Of a DNA stretch of 64,000 bases, positions 33,600 through 45,553 are shown in pieces. Location of the stretch: assembly GCA_963556145.1 (NCBI GenBank), contig OY744461.1:7946891-8010890 (forward strand). Direction: 5' to 3'. Positions within the stretch are counted from its first letter, which is position 1, and every line of letters begins with the position of its first letter. The position numbers were made by a program, and so were the translations under genes. Under the pieces are notes generated by a model. That model was not told the origin of the DNA. It searched no databases and was given only the letters and a program-made list of their open reading frames with translations. The stretch is from Hygrocybe punicea. Lineage: Eukaryota > Basidiomycota > Agaricomycetes > Agaricales > Hygrophoraceae.

Positions 33600-33905
33600 T
33601 TTCTTCATGTATGAGCCGCAGCCAACATCCCGTCCAGTACACGAGTCTACACGGCTTCGTCTACCCGACCTGTTACAAACAGCGTCACAGACCGGTCGCG
33701 ACTCGGGAATATCTTCAAGCCGACAGCGACCTTTGAGATACAGGTTGGTAAATCGAACGAACATTCGTCGCCAGAACCCAGACCCTTCAAACCCAACAAC
33801 TCTCCTGGACGGTGACATGTATCGTCACGCGTCGCGTTGTCATCCCCACAAAAAGATGTGCACGCTCCTATCGCGAGTAAGCGACCGCAAAGCCGCAGTG
33901 ATGAC
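33600..33905. repeat. Subterminal segment duplicated at 45554-45945 (copy 1)
   Basis: Shares with the second copy CTTCATGTATGAGCCGCAGCC, ACCTGTTACAAAC, GTCACAGACCGGT, AACCCAGACCCT.CAAACCCAACAACTCTCCTG and GTCACGCGTCGCGTTG in the same order and orientation. It lacks about 100 bp present in the other copy. It lies close to the left end of the second Helitron. Function unknown. Confidence 0.75.
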
Positions 33906-34446
33906 GGAGAGGTGGAGTCATCAACCAAACCCAAGGTAGACCTCAAGGCATTGCCATGGGTCATCCAATAAGAGCTTGAACTGTCCTGATTTTCTGTTTC
34001 AGTGCAGCAGACCTTGCCAACACTCGAAAGCGTCTCGCGAGAGTTCAAGTTCCGTCAGTCATCCCTCCTCAACTCCATGCGGTGCCCCCTTTTTTCCTGT
34101 CTCCGTGTCGACAAAGCTTCTCGTGGGATGCACCTTCGAACTTCACCATGTTCAATTATGAAAAACACGTTAGCGTGTCGTTGCCCGCGTTCCCGGAATC
34201 CATGCATCAGTGGATCATTCAATACGACCGGCCGGTTCCTATACAGACCGCTCAACAACGAGACACTGAGCTCACGGTCTTCTCTCACTTCCCCTCGAAT
34301 CAAAACGCAGGCGCCGGCACCCGTTGGAGTAGTGGGACCTGGCAGTCACGTGACTGGGTTCCCACGGTTTGACCTAGTTAGTAGCCTTCCAGATGTAGTA
34401 GTCAGCGGATCCTTCCTATCCAGTCGACTTCCACCTCGAGTCCTGC

Positions 34447-35628
34447 GTGAGCCCCCGGAGAGGTACCTCGGTACCTCTCCATCGTGGTGATGAGAGTGCG
34501 ATCGACTCACGGATCTCTTTTCTCTGGTCTCTCAGCTTTTTTTACCACCTTTTTTCTCGCGAGACGACTCCTTTCGGCCTCACCACCCACTGCTGCGCAA
34601 CGGCACATTTTCCCATTATTCTCGGTCGTACGGTACTCAAGTTTACCCCTCGGCGCTCTTGTTCAACCCACCAACGCCCACGTCGTCCCAAAAACGCGGC
34701 CGCGACCCGTTTTGAACACCCAGCCAGGCCGCGTCACCTTGTTCGCGCCCAGCTTTTCACCCTTCACAGGCCCAAGACGACCCCCCACCGCCTTTGTTCG
34801 ACGTTTCACGGCCCCACCTTGCCCCACGTCACTTCGGAAGCGCCGTCGACGTCCATTTTCGACGCCCAACGGCCACCCGCGTACAACCGCGTCACCACCT
34901 TTCGACCCCCATATTTTAGCGTTCCCCGGCCCACTCGTATCCATCCAGGCCCCCGCGTTCACGCTCGACGACCCGGTGCTCACGTTCTGCCCAAAAGAAC
35001 CCCCCACCGCGCTTCGTTGCCCCAAACGAAGCCGTCCCGCCCTTGTTGGTCACCACACGGATCCGCCACGTCACCAACGTCGAACCCCGTTTCTTCGTGT
35101 ACCCCAGCGCAACCCACGGACCCATTCGACCTCCCGTGCCCTCGTTCCACCGGCGAGGACCCCCCGTTCCCCTCCATTGCGTCAAACGAGCCCCCACCGT
35201 CGTTTTCGGACACCCAAGCGCCTGCCACGTCACCACCTTCAACCCCCCCGCTTTTCGTATGTCCCGGCCCCAACCCACGTTCGTTCAACCCCCCGCGCCC
35301 TCGTTCCACCCACCAGGGCACCCCGTTGCCCCAGACGAGCCCCGCCGTGATTTCTGACACCCCGGCCACACGCCACGTCATCATCGCGCAGCCCCGTTCC
35401 GCCAACGCAACCGGCCCAGGCCATCTCGTCAAGCCCACGGCCCACCTGTTTGCAACCCCACAACACCTCGAACGGACCGTCCCCGCCGTTTCCCAGACCC
35501 CCACCGCGTTCCGCCACGTCACCACCCCCCGGCCGGTTCCTTACACCATACCTGGCCCGCGAACCCTCGCTCAGCTCCCCGCGGCATCGTTCTCGACCCG
35601 GACGAGCCACCCCGATCCCTTCGCGTGA
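34447..35628 (+). other. Long open frame inside the miniature LTR element (probably non-functional)
   Basis: A 393-codon open frame rich in Pro, Thr, Ser and Arg is built on degenerate repeats of roughly 120 bp containing CGCCACGTCA.CACC, GCCC.CGTTCCACC and GTTGCCCC.AACGAG. Overlapping frames on both strands are equally long, as expected for CpG-rich repeat DNA poor in stop codons. I do not propose a product; it is recorded because the repeats themselves are real. Confidence 0.35.
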
Positions 35629-36145
35629 TACGCCAACCCCTCGCGTCGAGACACCGCGCCCTCGTTAGCACAACCCTATGCCCCCATCCCTTGTTATAGC
35701 TTTATAGCCTCGTTCCCCGTTCCACCCCATACTGGATGTCGATTAAAGTCTACCTACGAGCCGTCACTACACTTGTTCATACACCTGTTCACCTAGTTCC
35801 ACCAACACCGTTACGTTTTCGATCACCAGAACTTGCACGCTGCACTGAGTACTTGCCAGAGCAATTCGAGCGATTTTGGATCTTGCGTCGTAAGCCCTAA
35901 CCCTCGCAAGGAAGGCATTCGGAGAGTTTGAGTTTGAGAGAGGAGTTCTATAGAGTCTGGTCATCTACCGCCCCCTGCGCGAGGACGACTTCCCGCTTCA
36001 CGATATAAGGCCCTGGCCTTGAGTCAAGGCTTTCTGAGGGACTGGGAGTTGTGGCTTTAGAGTTTTTTGGTCAGTTTCTGTTTGTTTTGTGTTCTTTTCT
36101 GTAGCAGTTGGCGACGAGGGCGTCGCCATGAGGAAAAGGGGCACT
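35629..36145. other. 3' interior of the miniature LTR element
   Basis: No gene is visible. It holds the end of the GC-rich repeat block, ordinary sequence with several palindromic tracts, and the polypurine tract AGGAAAAGGGG at 36131-36141 next to the right LTR. Confidence 0.5.
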
Positions 36146-36488
36146 TGGAGTAGTGGGACCTGGCAGTCATGTGACTGGGTTCCCACGGTTTGACCTAGTT
36201 AGTAGCCTTCCAGATGTAGTAGTCAGCGGATCCTTCCTATCCAGTCGACTTCCACCTCGAGTCCTGCGTGAGCCCCCGGAGAGGTACCTCGGTACCTCTC
36301 CACCGTCAAGCGCTAACTTTGGCGTTCCAGAGAACGTTGACATCATCATGATCAGAAGAGAGACGCGAAAGGTTTTTGGTTGGCCTGGTGTTAACGAGTT
36401 CCCCTCCAACCTTCTCTTGAATAAAATGATTGCTTATGTACGTTATCTGCAGTAAATCACATCCACATTTCTCATACTTTACATCGGG

Positions 36489-39400
36489 TCACTCCCCTTC
36501 TGTCATCTTCATCCACCACACTTTTGTCTCTTCATCCAGATCTGCCAGCCTCTTGTCTTCCTCATGGAGATCTGTTACATGCGACTGCAAAAATTGGTTA
36601 TCTTCAAAATCCCGTAACAAACGAATGTTTTGTCGTCCCGTACTCCTCGACAACGCCACGTACAAATTGAAGAGGGTCAAGTTGCCAGGCGCCGGCGGAC
36701 ACTTAATGTCAACGATTACATATGGGATCGTTTGACCCTGCGCTCGGTAATCCGTGAACGCGTAACTTGGTGTCATGGGAAATTGCAGCCGAGTTACGGT
36801 CTTGTTTAATGTGCTCGACCCTTCTTTGGTCTTGATTTGCATGCGGCACTTCCTAGGCTCGATGGGAATTATTCGAGACTGTAAACCCTCCAGTGGTTTC
36901 GCACGTGTCCTGTCCGATCTCACTAAAACGTACACGGGTACACGCTCTAAGTGTACTATGGGCTCCGCCCTTGGATTGGGCTCATCGGGGTGGAGCTTGA
37001 TCTCAACGATCTCTCCTCGAGCACCATTCGCGATGTCCAAATCCGTCTCGATGTTGGTTGTAATCATCACTTTCATACCTTTTGCGATCTCGATGGTTTC
37101 CGGCAAGTCTTTCTGGCTGTTACGAGCTTTGCCCTCCCGTCCCGCTAATGCAATCTGTTCCTGACACGTGAGTGGACGATCGCGTGTTCTATCCTCTGCA
37201 GTCACCACGTAAAGAGTTTCACCATGATCCCTGCAGTACCTCCGAACAGCGGCTGAATTCCATCGCTCTCTCACCGCGTGGCGAGGCGTGACGAGTACGG
37301 CGTCTTGCCATTCAGTCGTTTGAAGATTTGTGGGGATACATTGAGGTTCGCCAATGATTAATGTCCGTAGCATGTCTAGATGTTGCTTGTGAACATCACC
37401 ATGTCGTAGATGCTGCAAGAAATCTCGCCAAACCGGATCCGTCACTCGTTTCTGTGTCTTCAAAATTACGACAGTTCTGAATTCTTCATAGATTTTGCGG
37501 CCGAGTTGTGCTTCGAGCTTGTCGGATGTAGACGATTTGTAAAAGAGTGCTTCTGTTCGTGAGGTGGCCACGGGAGGAAATTGATGTAGATCGCCAGAAA
37601 GTATGACATTGATCCCTCCAAACGAATTCATCTCTGACTCTACCCCACTTGCTTTCCCGATCCCAATGTTTCGCGACAGTGCGCTCATAAATGTCTTTCC
37701 TAACATTGAAAACTCGTCAATGAAAAGATATCGAAATTCTTTCCAAAAGAGTTGAATCTTCTTTTTTGCCAACGCTGACAACGCAGCACTCCGATTCGCT
37801 GACATGTGGCCTATATGGTGTGTCGTTTTACCATCAATCTGTGAAGCGGCGATGGCAGTGTACGCGGACTTGATTAACCAGTGCTCGACATCATAGTCAC
37901 GGAAAGTCCGTGTGACGGCACGAATCACAACCGATTTTCCTGTCCCCCCTTCTCCATATATTATCATACGCAGGGGTGGAGGTCGTGTGCCTGCTAGGGT
38001 CTCTCGGAGATGCCACACGATAATGTCATGCGCACATTGCTGATCCTCAGTCAGCTGTTCCCTTTGATCGGTATCAATCGCGATATCATTTGCTATGACA
38101 CCGGAACTTTCATCCATGTCGGAAAGTCCTGAAGCATCAATCGGTCGCACCCATGGTCCTTCTTCTGCTCTCACATCCTGCCCATCTCCCCTCGAAAACT
38201 GATTTTCTAGAGCCACATTTGCCTGTAAGGCGTTCTTCCACTGCTCCAGTTTCTGCAGGTCTCGTTCATCAGCGTTAACAGCTCTTTTCGGGGTTCTTGG
38301 CCAAATATCATCAACCATCTCAAAATAATTAGCCTTCTTCGCCAATTCGATCGCCAAACATCCATTGATCTCCTCCTTTCTTGACTTTTGAGCATTTTTG
38401 AATGCCATCACATCCTCCTCCGTCACGTCATCATCCATGTTTACTGTAGACTCCGGGAGGTCCATGTCGTCATCAATTTCGTTTTCCACGTCGTCCGGAG
38501 GGATACATTGCCTGCCTGCTTTCTTGAAGTCTTTCTTGGCTGCAATATCGCATTCATGGAAATATTGTATCGCTGAGAGGACGAACGTCGTGCGGGGTTC
38601 ACATCCTTTTACAAACATCTCAAATGCGGCTGTCCATGATTCATTTGCCAGCTTTAAATCAGTTTCCAAGGTCCGCCATGGCTTCAAAAGCATTAACATG
38701 CAAGCGGCGTAGTAATCAGATCTTTCTTCGTCATCTCGACGCGGGAACCAACATCCTACGATATCTGGTAGGTTTCTGTGGTTGTCAGGTCTGAGCACTC
38801 GGTAACTTCGCGATTTTTTGGGATGACTCTCCAGGTATGGCACGCGGAGATGCCTCAGACGACCTCTACACTGTGACTCGTCACCACAAATACCATTTTC
38901 ATCGTCGACTTCGTAGGTGTGTACGAAAAAATCCAAAACATTAAAATCTTTTAACTGCTCTCCACGACATCGGTAATCAGTTACTTGACTCTTTGGGAAA
39001 AAGTGACCATTAACGTCCACTTCCAAAGTGATGACATCACCAGCCAACTGCGTCCAATTGGTGAGCCCCTACCAATCACTGTAGCATGTCAAACTGACCT
39101 CCATCTCAGCTTCCTTGCACGAATCAGGTGCCGCCTCTCCTGTAAGACCATCATGCATCACACTATCATAAACATACGACGTGTCAATATACAAGTAGAC
39201 GTTATCCCTAATACAAACCAAACCTGCTCTCGTCTTGAGTGGGACATGATTTGTGGCTACTTTAAACCTTCAGTTGACATTCAACATGCTAGAAATTTGA
39301 CTAACCTCATTAAATTTGGATGTGCTCCCAACAGAGACGTTACGAAAGAAGACCAATAGATATGTGAATACGTGTGGGATCTATAGACATCACCCCATCC

Positions 39401-42400
39401 CATCAGATAAGAAATGACCATCAGACCGGCAATTTGTTGTTCACGATTAATGGCATGTACAAGTCGAAACATTAGAAGACGTTGCTGAGCCCGGATGTCT
39501 TGGATGTATCGAGGGTTTGGGTGCGATAAGTGGTAAGCAAATCCATCTGCTAAGACGGCGGAAAGGTTTGATTCACGATCTTGCTTTTTAGCCGTATATG
39601 TGGTCACATAATAAGTGATGTTGTTCGTATCCCTCCCATTTGTGAGCAGCTTTCCATCATTATTACAGCGGACGTTGACAAGAATTCCTGGAACCCATCC
39701 ATTGACAAAAGGATGCAATCGTTTGCAACCCCAATGGCCTTCTGGAGTGATGTAATTTGCATGAGCAATTTCGAAAGGAGCACGCCTCTTGCAAACAAGA
39801 ATGCCTTCCTTATTGTATTGAAGGCATCGCCGCACTTTACACGTGTGAATCTGTTCCATTCATGCCAATTTCAGCTCGAAAATCTTCAATTCGTTTGCGT
39901 ATTGTGCATGAGATGGATCCGGTGGCCGACTGTAGCTAAGATCGTTTTCCTTTGGCAAGTTTTTAACGCTGTCAGGTGATTTGAGTCCCGGTAAATATGC
40001 ACGGAAGTTGTGGTCAATGTAACGGACGACTCGTTCACGGAATGATTCTGTCTTGAGAAGCTCCACCCATTCATCAAAAGATGGTGTATGTTTTAGCCAG
40101 AGAAGGATATGAAGATGTAGGGTTGCTCGTCCTTGCGACTCCACAGCGCCAAAATATGCCGCTACTTCTCCCAGGATCCCTTTCCCTGTGTTGATCTTGT
40201 TATCGTGAACTTTAATTTGTAACAGATGGTCAAGTGTCGCCTGAATAATAAAATGGAAGAATCTTGCCGCCGCATAAGGATCATTAGCAACATTCTGCGC
40301 ACGTCGTTTCCGATCGGGTCCTGCACTAGCAATGAAACGGTCGAGGTCGATGTCCTCTCCGGCGAAAACCTGGAGTATGGGATCATGAAGGTCGCTTGGA
40401 TTAATAGTCATCCACACTGAAGGAGGACCATGAAACAGAGCAGTCGACCAAATTTGACTTCTTAGCTGATAATGTGCTTGATCAGTTCCTTGAACTCTGC
40501 TCACAGCTCCATGTACGTGGCGACGAATCTTCTTGACAGCAGGATCAACAATGGGAAGATTCGCGTCTTCTTCCCTCGCCGCTTGTTGTAAATGTTCTGG
40601 TGTCAACCCCATCAAAATCGTCGCGTCGCGTTGAAAGTCACTCCTATTTATTTGGACACGAGCTGTCGCTAGTGCTTGACGTCGTTGCAAGATTCCGAAG
40701 GCAACGAAAGGGAAAGTCTCGTGTCTCCGAAATCTTCGGTCATGATATGCAAGCGCCCACTTGACATGTTGTCGAAAATCCAGCTGCGTTTCCCGGTCTG
40801 CTTCAATTCCACCGGTGCCGTAGGGAAAGAGGCATGGAAAGGCTTTTTCGAAAAAGTTTGGCTTGTCAAAAGATAATGCGCGCATCGGTTGTTTATTTGC
40901 AGAAAGAGGAGTGCCAAAATCAGACACCGGTTGTCGTCCATGCTTAATCACATAGCCCCCTTCTTTACCTTTTGACCATAAATTGGCGAGACCCCACATC
41001 ATCATCTCCAAACTCGTCATCCTCGTCAAATCCATGTCTACTGCTCCTGAGACGTGCAACGGAATCACTTCAGGACCTAAAACAGTTTTCTATCCGTTAT
41101 GGTCTTCGATGATCATCCACACGATGGCTCGCACCTTCCTTTCCATCACCCTTCTTTTGGGACTCGCCCGTTTGAACATTTACTACTTAAAAACGCTGAA
41201 TAATCAAAATCTCGTTAGTGTTAGAGATCATACCTGTGAGAGGATCATCATGGGAAGGCACATATCCTCTGTTCTCCTCGTCCAAAACCCCAAGATCCAC
41301 AGTGTGTCGCACAAGACCTAGCACTTCTTCAGGCACCTCGTCTTCGGGGAGCTCAGAAAGATTTTCCATCGAGACATTTATTCGCCCATAATATTTGGCA
41401 TTATGACTCTTCAACCACCGCAACGCGTCATGTACGGCGTGTCGTCGTACCTTGAATGTGGATCGCAGCCATGTCTTAGGAACCACCGATGTGCCAACGA
41501 ATGTTATTGACAGTACACTGGCCAAGATGCGGAGTTTGCGAGGTAAAAGCTCTCCTTCAATCATGGCACTTGCTCCCTCGACATCTAGATCGTACATGCT
41601 CACAGTTCCACCCATCGCACGTTGTAACGTGTCTTGCTCGATTCCTTGGAAACTGACTTTAGGGAAAAGCTTGAAGATGTATACTCGGGGGTAGTACAGT
41701 GCGACCAGCATTTGTTCCGCAAACGAGAGACATTCCAACTCGCATGGAATCTCACCTATCCACAATCGATTCGCCAATGACAATGGTGGAGGAAGATCTC
41801 GGCAGTCCCTCAAGGAACCAACACATTCACGACACACCGTTAACCATGTATTTGACATCATTGGACCTGCTTCGACAGCTTGGGGCTGGAGTAAACGACC
41901 ATGGAACAGATCTTGTGCGGGGTGAGGGCATTTGGGAACCAACCGATGTGTATTGTCCAAATCCGTTAATCGAAATTGACACAAACTCTCCTCTTTCACG
42001 CTAAGCTCGCGAGCACAAACTGCTAGTGTTGCCGAAGTTCAGTTCGGTCCGGTTCCGAGCCTTTTTGGCGGAACCGCGAACTGAACTTCGGGTCCGGTTT
42101 GGCGCATGGCCAAACCTGGACCCAAACGGCTTTGAACCGTCTCTTCGCGTTCGGTCTGGGGTTCAGACGCGGTCTGAACCCCAGACCGAGGTTGGCTCAC
42201 CCCTGAGCTCCGTTCTCCTCGCGAATGGCAGGCACGTATCAATTGATACGGCGCTACGCTTCGCGAGGAAGTTGGGCTACGGGGGAGCCGTCTGGTGCTG
42301 TTGCTGCTGCTGCTGCCACTGCCACTGCTGGTGCTGCTGGTGCTGCTGCCGTCGCCGTCGCTGCTGCGCTCCTGCTGCTGCTGTTGCCGTTGCCGCTGCC

Positions 42401-42647
42401 GCTGTTGCTGCTGCTGCCGGCATTGCTGCTGCTGCTGCTGCTGCTGGCCGTCGTGGTGGTGGTTGCCGTTGTTGTTGCCGCCGCTGATGGTGAGGTTGGG
42501 GCTTGATGCACCAGCAGCAGCTGCTGCTGCTGCCGGTGTTGCTGCTGCCAGCGTTGCTGCTGCTGCTGCTGCTGTTGCCGCCGTTGCTGCTGCCGCCGTT
42601 GCTGCTGTTGCTCCTGCGCTCCTGCTGCTGCTGCTGCCGCTGCCGGC

Positions 42648-42680
<33 letters not shown>

Positions 42681-43495
42681 GCCGTTGCTGCTGCCGCCGT
42701 TGCTGCTGTTGCTCCTGCGCTCCTGCTGCTGCTGCTGCTGCTGCTGCCGCTGCCGGCGCTGCTGCTGCTGTCGTGGCCGTTGCTGCTGCTGCTGCTGCTG
42801 CTGCTGTTGCTGTGTCGCGTGAAAGCTACTACGGCCGGTCACATGATACCGTTTAACACGAAATGGTAAGTAAAGAAATATGAAAAACAAATGAAATAAA
42901 TTCCTTAAAAATATCCGCGTTCGCGGTTTGGACGCGGTTTGGAGCCGTTCAGGAAATCCGGCCAGCCTCGAAACCCTGAACCGAACCCGCGGTCCGGTTC
43001 AGCATTTGGCTGAACTTAGACTGAACCCCGGGTTCGGTTCGGGGTTTGAACCGGGTTCGGCTAGGTTCGGAACCGAACTACGGCAACACTACAAACTGCG
43101 CAAATTCCCATCCGAACGGCTTCGTTGGATGTTGCACAGTAGAAATGCCGGTAACAGTCATGCAATTCCGTTTCTGTAGGCAAGTCGAGGAATCGTGATG
43201 AGTCCCCATGCCCATAATTTCGGTCGATCTTGATGAGCTTTCGCCTTTGTTCGTATGCTTCCTCCACTTTTCGTTTCTGTTGCAACATCTTGATGTCCTT
43301 GACTTGATTGGCACGCAGACATTTCCCATTGGCAACTTTTTGAAGATGCTCGTGCAATGATGGTGACCCGATAGCTATTATTCGCCGCACGACCGCTTCC
43401 CTGTTTCGTTCACCACGACAAAATTGTATGGACCCTCGCGAAAGAGCCAACAATTCGCGCAACGTCAGATGTCGTAGATCGTCTGCAACCAGCAT
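36489..43495 (-). pseudogene. Second Helitron Rep/helicase, decayed and split by a hAT
   Basis: Minus-strand rolling-circle Rep/helicase. It starts MLVADDLRHLTLRELLALSR at 43495; MGICAVC is cut by a nested hAT (42024-43091) and resumes AREL...SVKEESLCQF at 41999. An intron at about 41249-41078 leads to VIPLHVSGAVDMDL. HUH motif LHLHILLW lies near 40110; two-tyrosine motif TYYVTTYTAKK near 39590. The helicase block (39047-36489) has GEGGTGKSVV, FIDEFSMLG, SGDLHQFPP, TDYRAQGQT and YVALSRSTG. Breaks: TGA at 39860-39862 where the family has Arg, further stops or shifts between 39281 and 39047, and a TAG near 39067. It lacks the C-terminal peptidase-like domain of the first Helitron. The helicase part alone is intact. 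Confidence 0.9.
42024..43091. mobile_element. Non-autonomous hAT (1,068 bp) with long CTG/CAG triplet tract
   Basis: Inverted ends TAGTGTTGCCG and CGGCAACACTA are followed by GGTTCGG/CCGAACC-rich subterminal repeats. A perfect 8-bp target duplication CAAACTGC (42016-42023 and 43092-43099) flanks it, and excision in silico restores the helicase frame (GICAVCAREL). About 42290-42820 is nearly pure CTG/CCG/GTT triplets, open in several frames on both strands, which would read as poly-Gln/Ser or poly-Leu/Ala but have no expected function. No transposase is encoded. Confidence 0.93.
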
Positions 43496-43691
43496 TTTAA
43501 TCCAAGAAACGTCGTAGAGACCAAGTCACTCAAGTGACGGCGAAACATTTTTGGACATGACGAGATAATGACGCCAACTGCAAATGACGACAAGATGAGA
43601 TGGGGCTTACTCAAACTCAAACTTATCTGTGACAATGTTTATCCATCAGCCTTATAACACGCGCCGAAAAAATTGCAGACGTCGCACTCTG

Positions 43692-44893
43692 ATGCCTCGG
43701 AAGACAACCTCCACTTCGTTCGGTTCCACCGAGCTGCTGCCAGACAAAGAACCGCCTGACAAACAACCTGCTTCCCATGCAGACTTTGCGGAATGCAGCA
43801 CAGGAATCTCCAACCAAGTAAAGTATGTCAATTTCATGCCCGAACGCTTTATCTTGTTTTGTTGACGACTTAAATAGCATCCGAGTCCATGGCATCCCTT
43901 CCTCTCTCACACCTGGATCCGCTGATCAACAAAACAACAAACTCGAGCTTTGGCGCACCGCCCTTATTGCCTCGTGTTTGTATTTGGGTGATCCTGAAGT
44001 TAGTCGTTCACTCGGTTGGATAAGAGATGGCCGAAGCCTTCGGCTGGTCGCACATGAGCAAGATCACACCGAAAGTATCACGGCCCCCATCTTGCCCAGC
44101 ATGCCTGGCAACACCACAGAGTCAGCCGAATTAACCCTCCTCATGCACATTACGGAGGACGACTTTTGGATGATGCCAGATGCGATGTGGCGAGGAAACG
44201 TTGGTGGCGCTAAAAGATTTGCTGACATTAAACTCACTTGCACGGGCGGTCCCATCACCTCGCCTGCACTCATGGAAGACTTCAACACCGCCGTCACGAC
44301 GATTCGAAAACTCATGAGTGCCGCGAAAAATCCCGGATCAATCAGTGAAGGCATCATTAAGGAAGGCGACGGCGGCATGACCAAACTCAGATTGCGACAT
44401 CAGCCCTTTCATGTGAGCCATATTTGCCCTGACTTGAATTAAAACCTCACCTCATCAACAGCAATGCTCATATACTTCAAACGAGGACGACGACTCAAAA
44501 AATAGTGGTGACGCCAACTTCGCGGACGAAATGAAACTGTCTGACTGGCCTGTCGACAGTGATGAAGCCCATAATGCACTCAATGGCATGCAAGGCCTTT
44601 ACATCGTCAAACCTCTACCTGCCTTTAACATTGACCGCGACCTCATCAGTCCACGAGATTATGTTGACAACTTGAAAGGAGCGACCGTCGCCACTCGTTT
44701 CACTATTCAAAAATACGTGGTGCGAGAAAAAAACCGCCCCAGCCGTGATGTTTTTGTCGCTGACATCATGTCCCTCTGAGTCGTCCTGGCTCCCACACGC
44801 AGCCCTCAGTCACCCACCAAGAAACGTCTCTTAAAAAAGGACCCTTTTGACATTGATGACAACGTCAAAGGGAAAAAGAAACAAAGATTGTGA
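43692..44893 (+). pseudogene. Second Helitron accessory gene E, truncated by a stop
   Basis: Divergent from the Rep/helicase. Exon 1 starts MPRKTTSTSFGSTELL (an in-frame ATG at 43629 is an alternative). Introns at about 43821-43878 (donor GTATGT) and 44413-44460 keep frame. The protein shows IRVHGIPSSLTPGSADQQ, WRTALIASCLYLGDPEVSRS, LGWIRDGRSLRLVAHEQDHT, DDFWMMPDAMWRGNVGGAKR, KLTCTGGPITSP, MEDFNTAVTTIRKLM, KLSDWPVDSDEAH and finally GATVATRFTIQKYVV and SRDVFVADIMSL. The last block resembles the beta-rich end of gene A. A TGA at 44777 (Arg expected) precedes an in-frame tail PTKKRLLKKDPFDIDD ending at 44893, so the stop is probably a CGA-to-TGA change. The family is unnamed. Confidence 0.65.
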
Positions 44894-45553
44894 AAATGAT
44901 GAAAACCTGTAATAAAAATCCTCCCCTCGTCTCTCCACTTTCTTGTACCATCTCCTTGTGCCAAAAATTGTTCAATAAATCCGTCCTCATGAATGAAAGC
45001 ACCCTTGAACCTTTTCCTCTCACGTTAACGAGTCCCACTCCTTCCCTTCCACTGTTGCCACACGTTGTCCTGCACATGTACATAAGCCACCAGCCCGCAT
45101 TACATGACAAGGTAAATTAACCTCTGTAGTATATTCGATGGCTGTGGACATACTGCCACCATAATCGTAAGTTGCCACTACCCGTACCCAAAACGAACCC
45201 ACCACATTCGAACTCCTTTGATATACCACATCCGAATTCTGTTGCTCTTCTGAAAACCTCGGCGCCCATTGAACTTCGTGGATATGCAGGTCATCACCGT
45301 CTACAAAACGAAGGATGTGGAAAAATGCGGTAAATTCGATGTGATTCGGCATAAACGAGTCCAAGAACAAAAGCGAGGCTTACAAAACAAGAAACGGCTG
45401 AAAAACATCCCGACCCCTCTCCTCCCAGAGCCGTTGATCGCGGAACTGTTTTTGCTGAATAACCTTTGATCGGTGTCCCGTAGATCATGATGATGACATG
45501 ACTCCTTTCATTCAAAAGGGGTGCCGATGGACGCAATGACGACAGTCCCTGTT
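44894..45553. other. Helitron interior, possible minus-strand coding fragment
   Basis: A minus-strand frame at 45370-45100 reads HIHEVQWAPRFSEEQQNSD and SFWVRVVATYDYGGSM, which looks protein-like, but start, exons and family are not recognisable. The rest of the stretch shows nothing else. Confidence 0.25.

Larger units (their letters stand above)
34325..36302 (+). mobile_element. Young miniature LTR retroelement (TRIM/LARD-like), 1,978 bp
   Basis: Two 157-bp direct repeats (34325-34481 and 36146-36302) begin TGGAGTAG and end CTCTCCA, forming the TG...CA inverted ends of LTRs. They differ at a single base (CACGTG versus CATGTG). A 4-bp duplication CCGT flanks the element. Three bases after the left LTR, TGGTGATGAGAGTGCGATCG looks like a primer-binding site for a tRNA 3' end. 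Just before the right LTR, AGGAAAAGGGG is a polypurine tract. No gag or pol domain is present, so replication must rely on another element. The interior is very GC- and CpG-rich, unlike older elements nearby. Confidence 0.88.
34000..36454 (+). pseudogene. Possible gene fragment in the Helitron, interrupted by the LTR element
   Basis: Two blocks (34000-34324 and 36303-36454) flank the inserted LTR element. The first has an open frame with NYEKHVSVSLPAFPESMHQW and IQYDRPVPIQTAQQRDTELT; the second reads PENVDIIMIRRETRKVFG and ends LNKMIAYVRYLQ-stop at 36454 in another frame. The coding character looks real but I recognise no family, and the junction between frames would need an intron or a shift. 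It is convergent with the helicase gene, whose stop is at 36489. Confidence 0.3.

Noticed and set aside
34484..35610. Several overlapping Pro/Arg/Gly-rich frames on both strands
   Set aside because: CpG-rich degenerate repeats lack stop codons in most frames; equal length in five frames argues against coding.
42225..42890. Long poly-Leu, poly-Ala, poly-Gln and poly-Ser open frames on both strands
   Set aside because: They are all readings of the CTG/CAG triplet tract inside a non-autonomous hAT with defined ends; none has flanking domain sequence.
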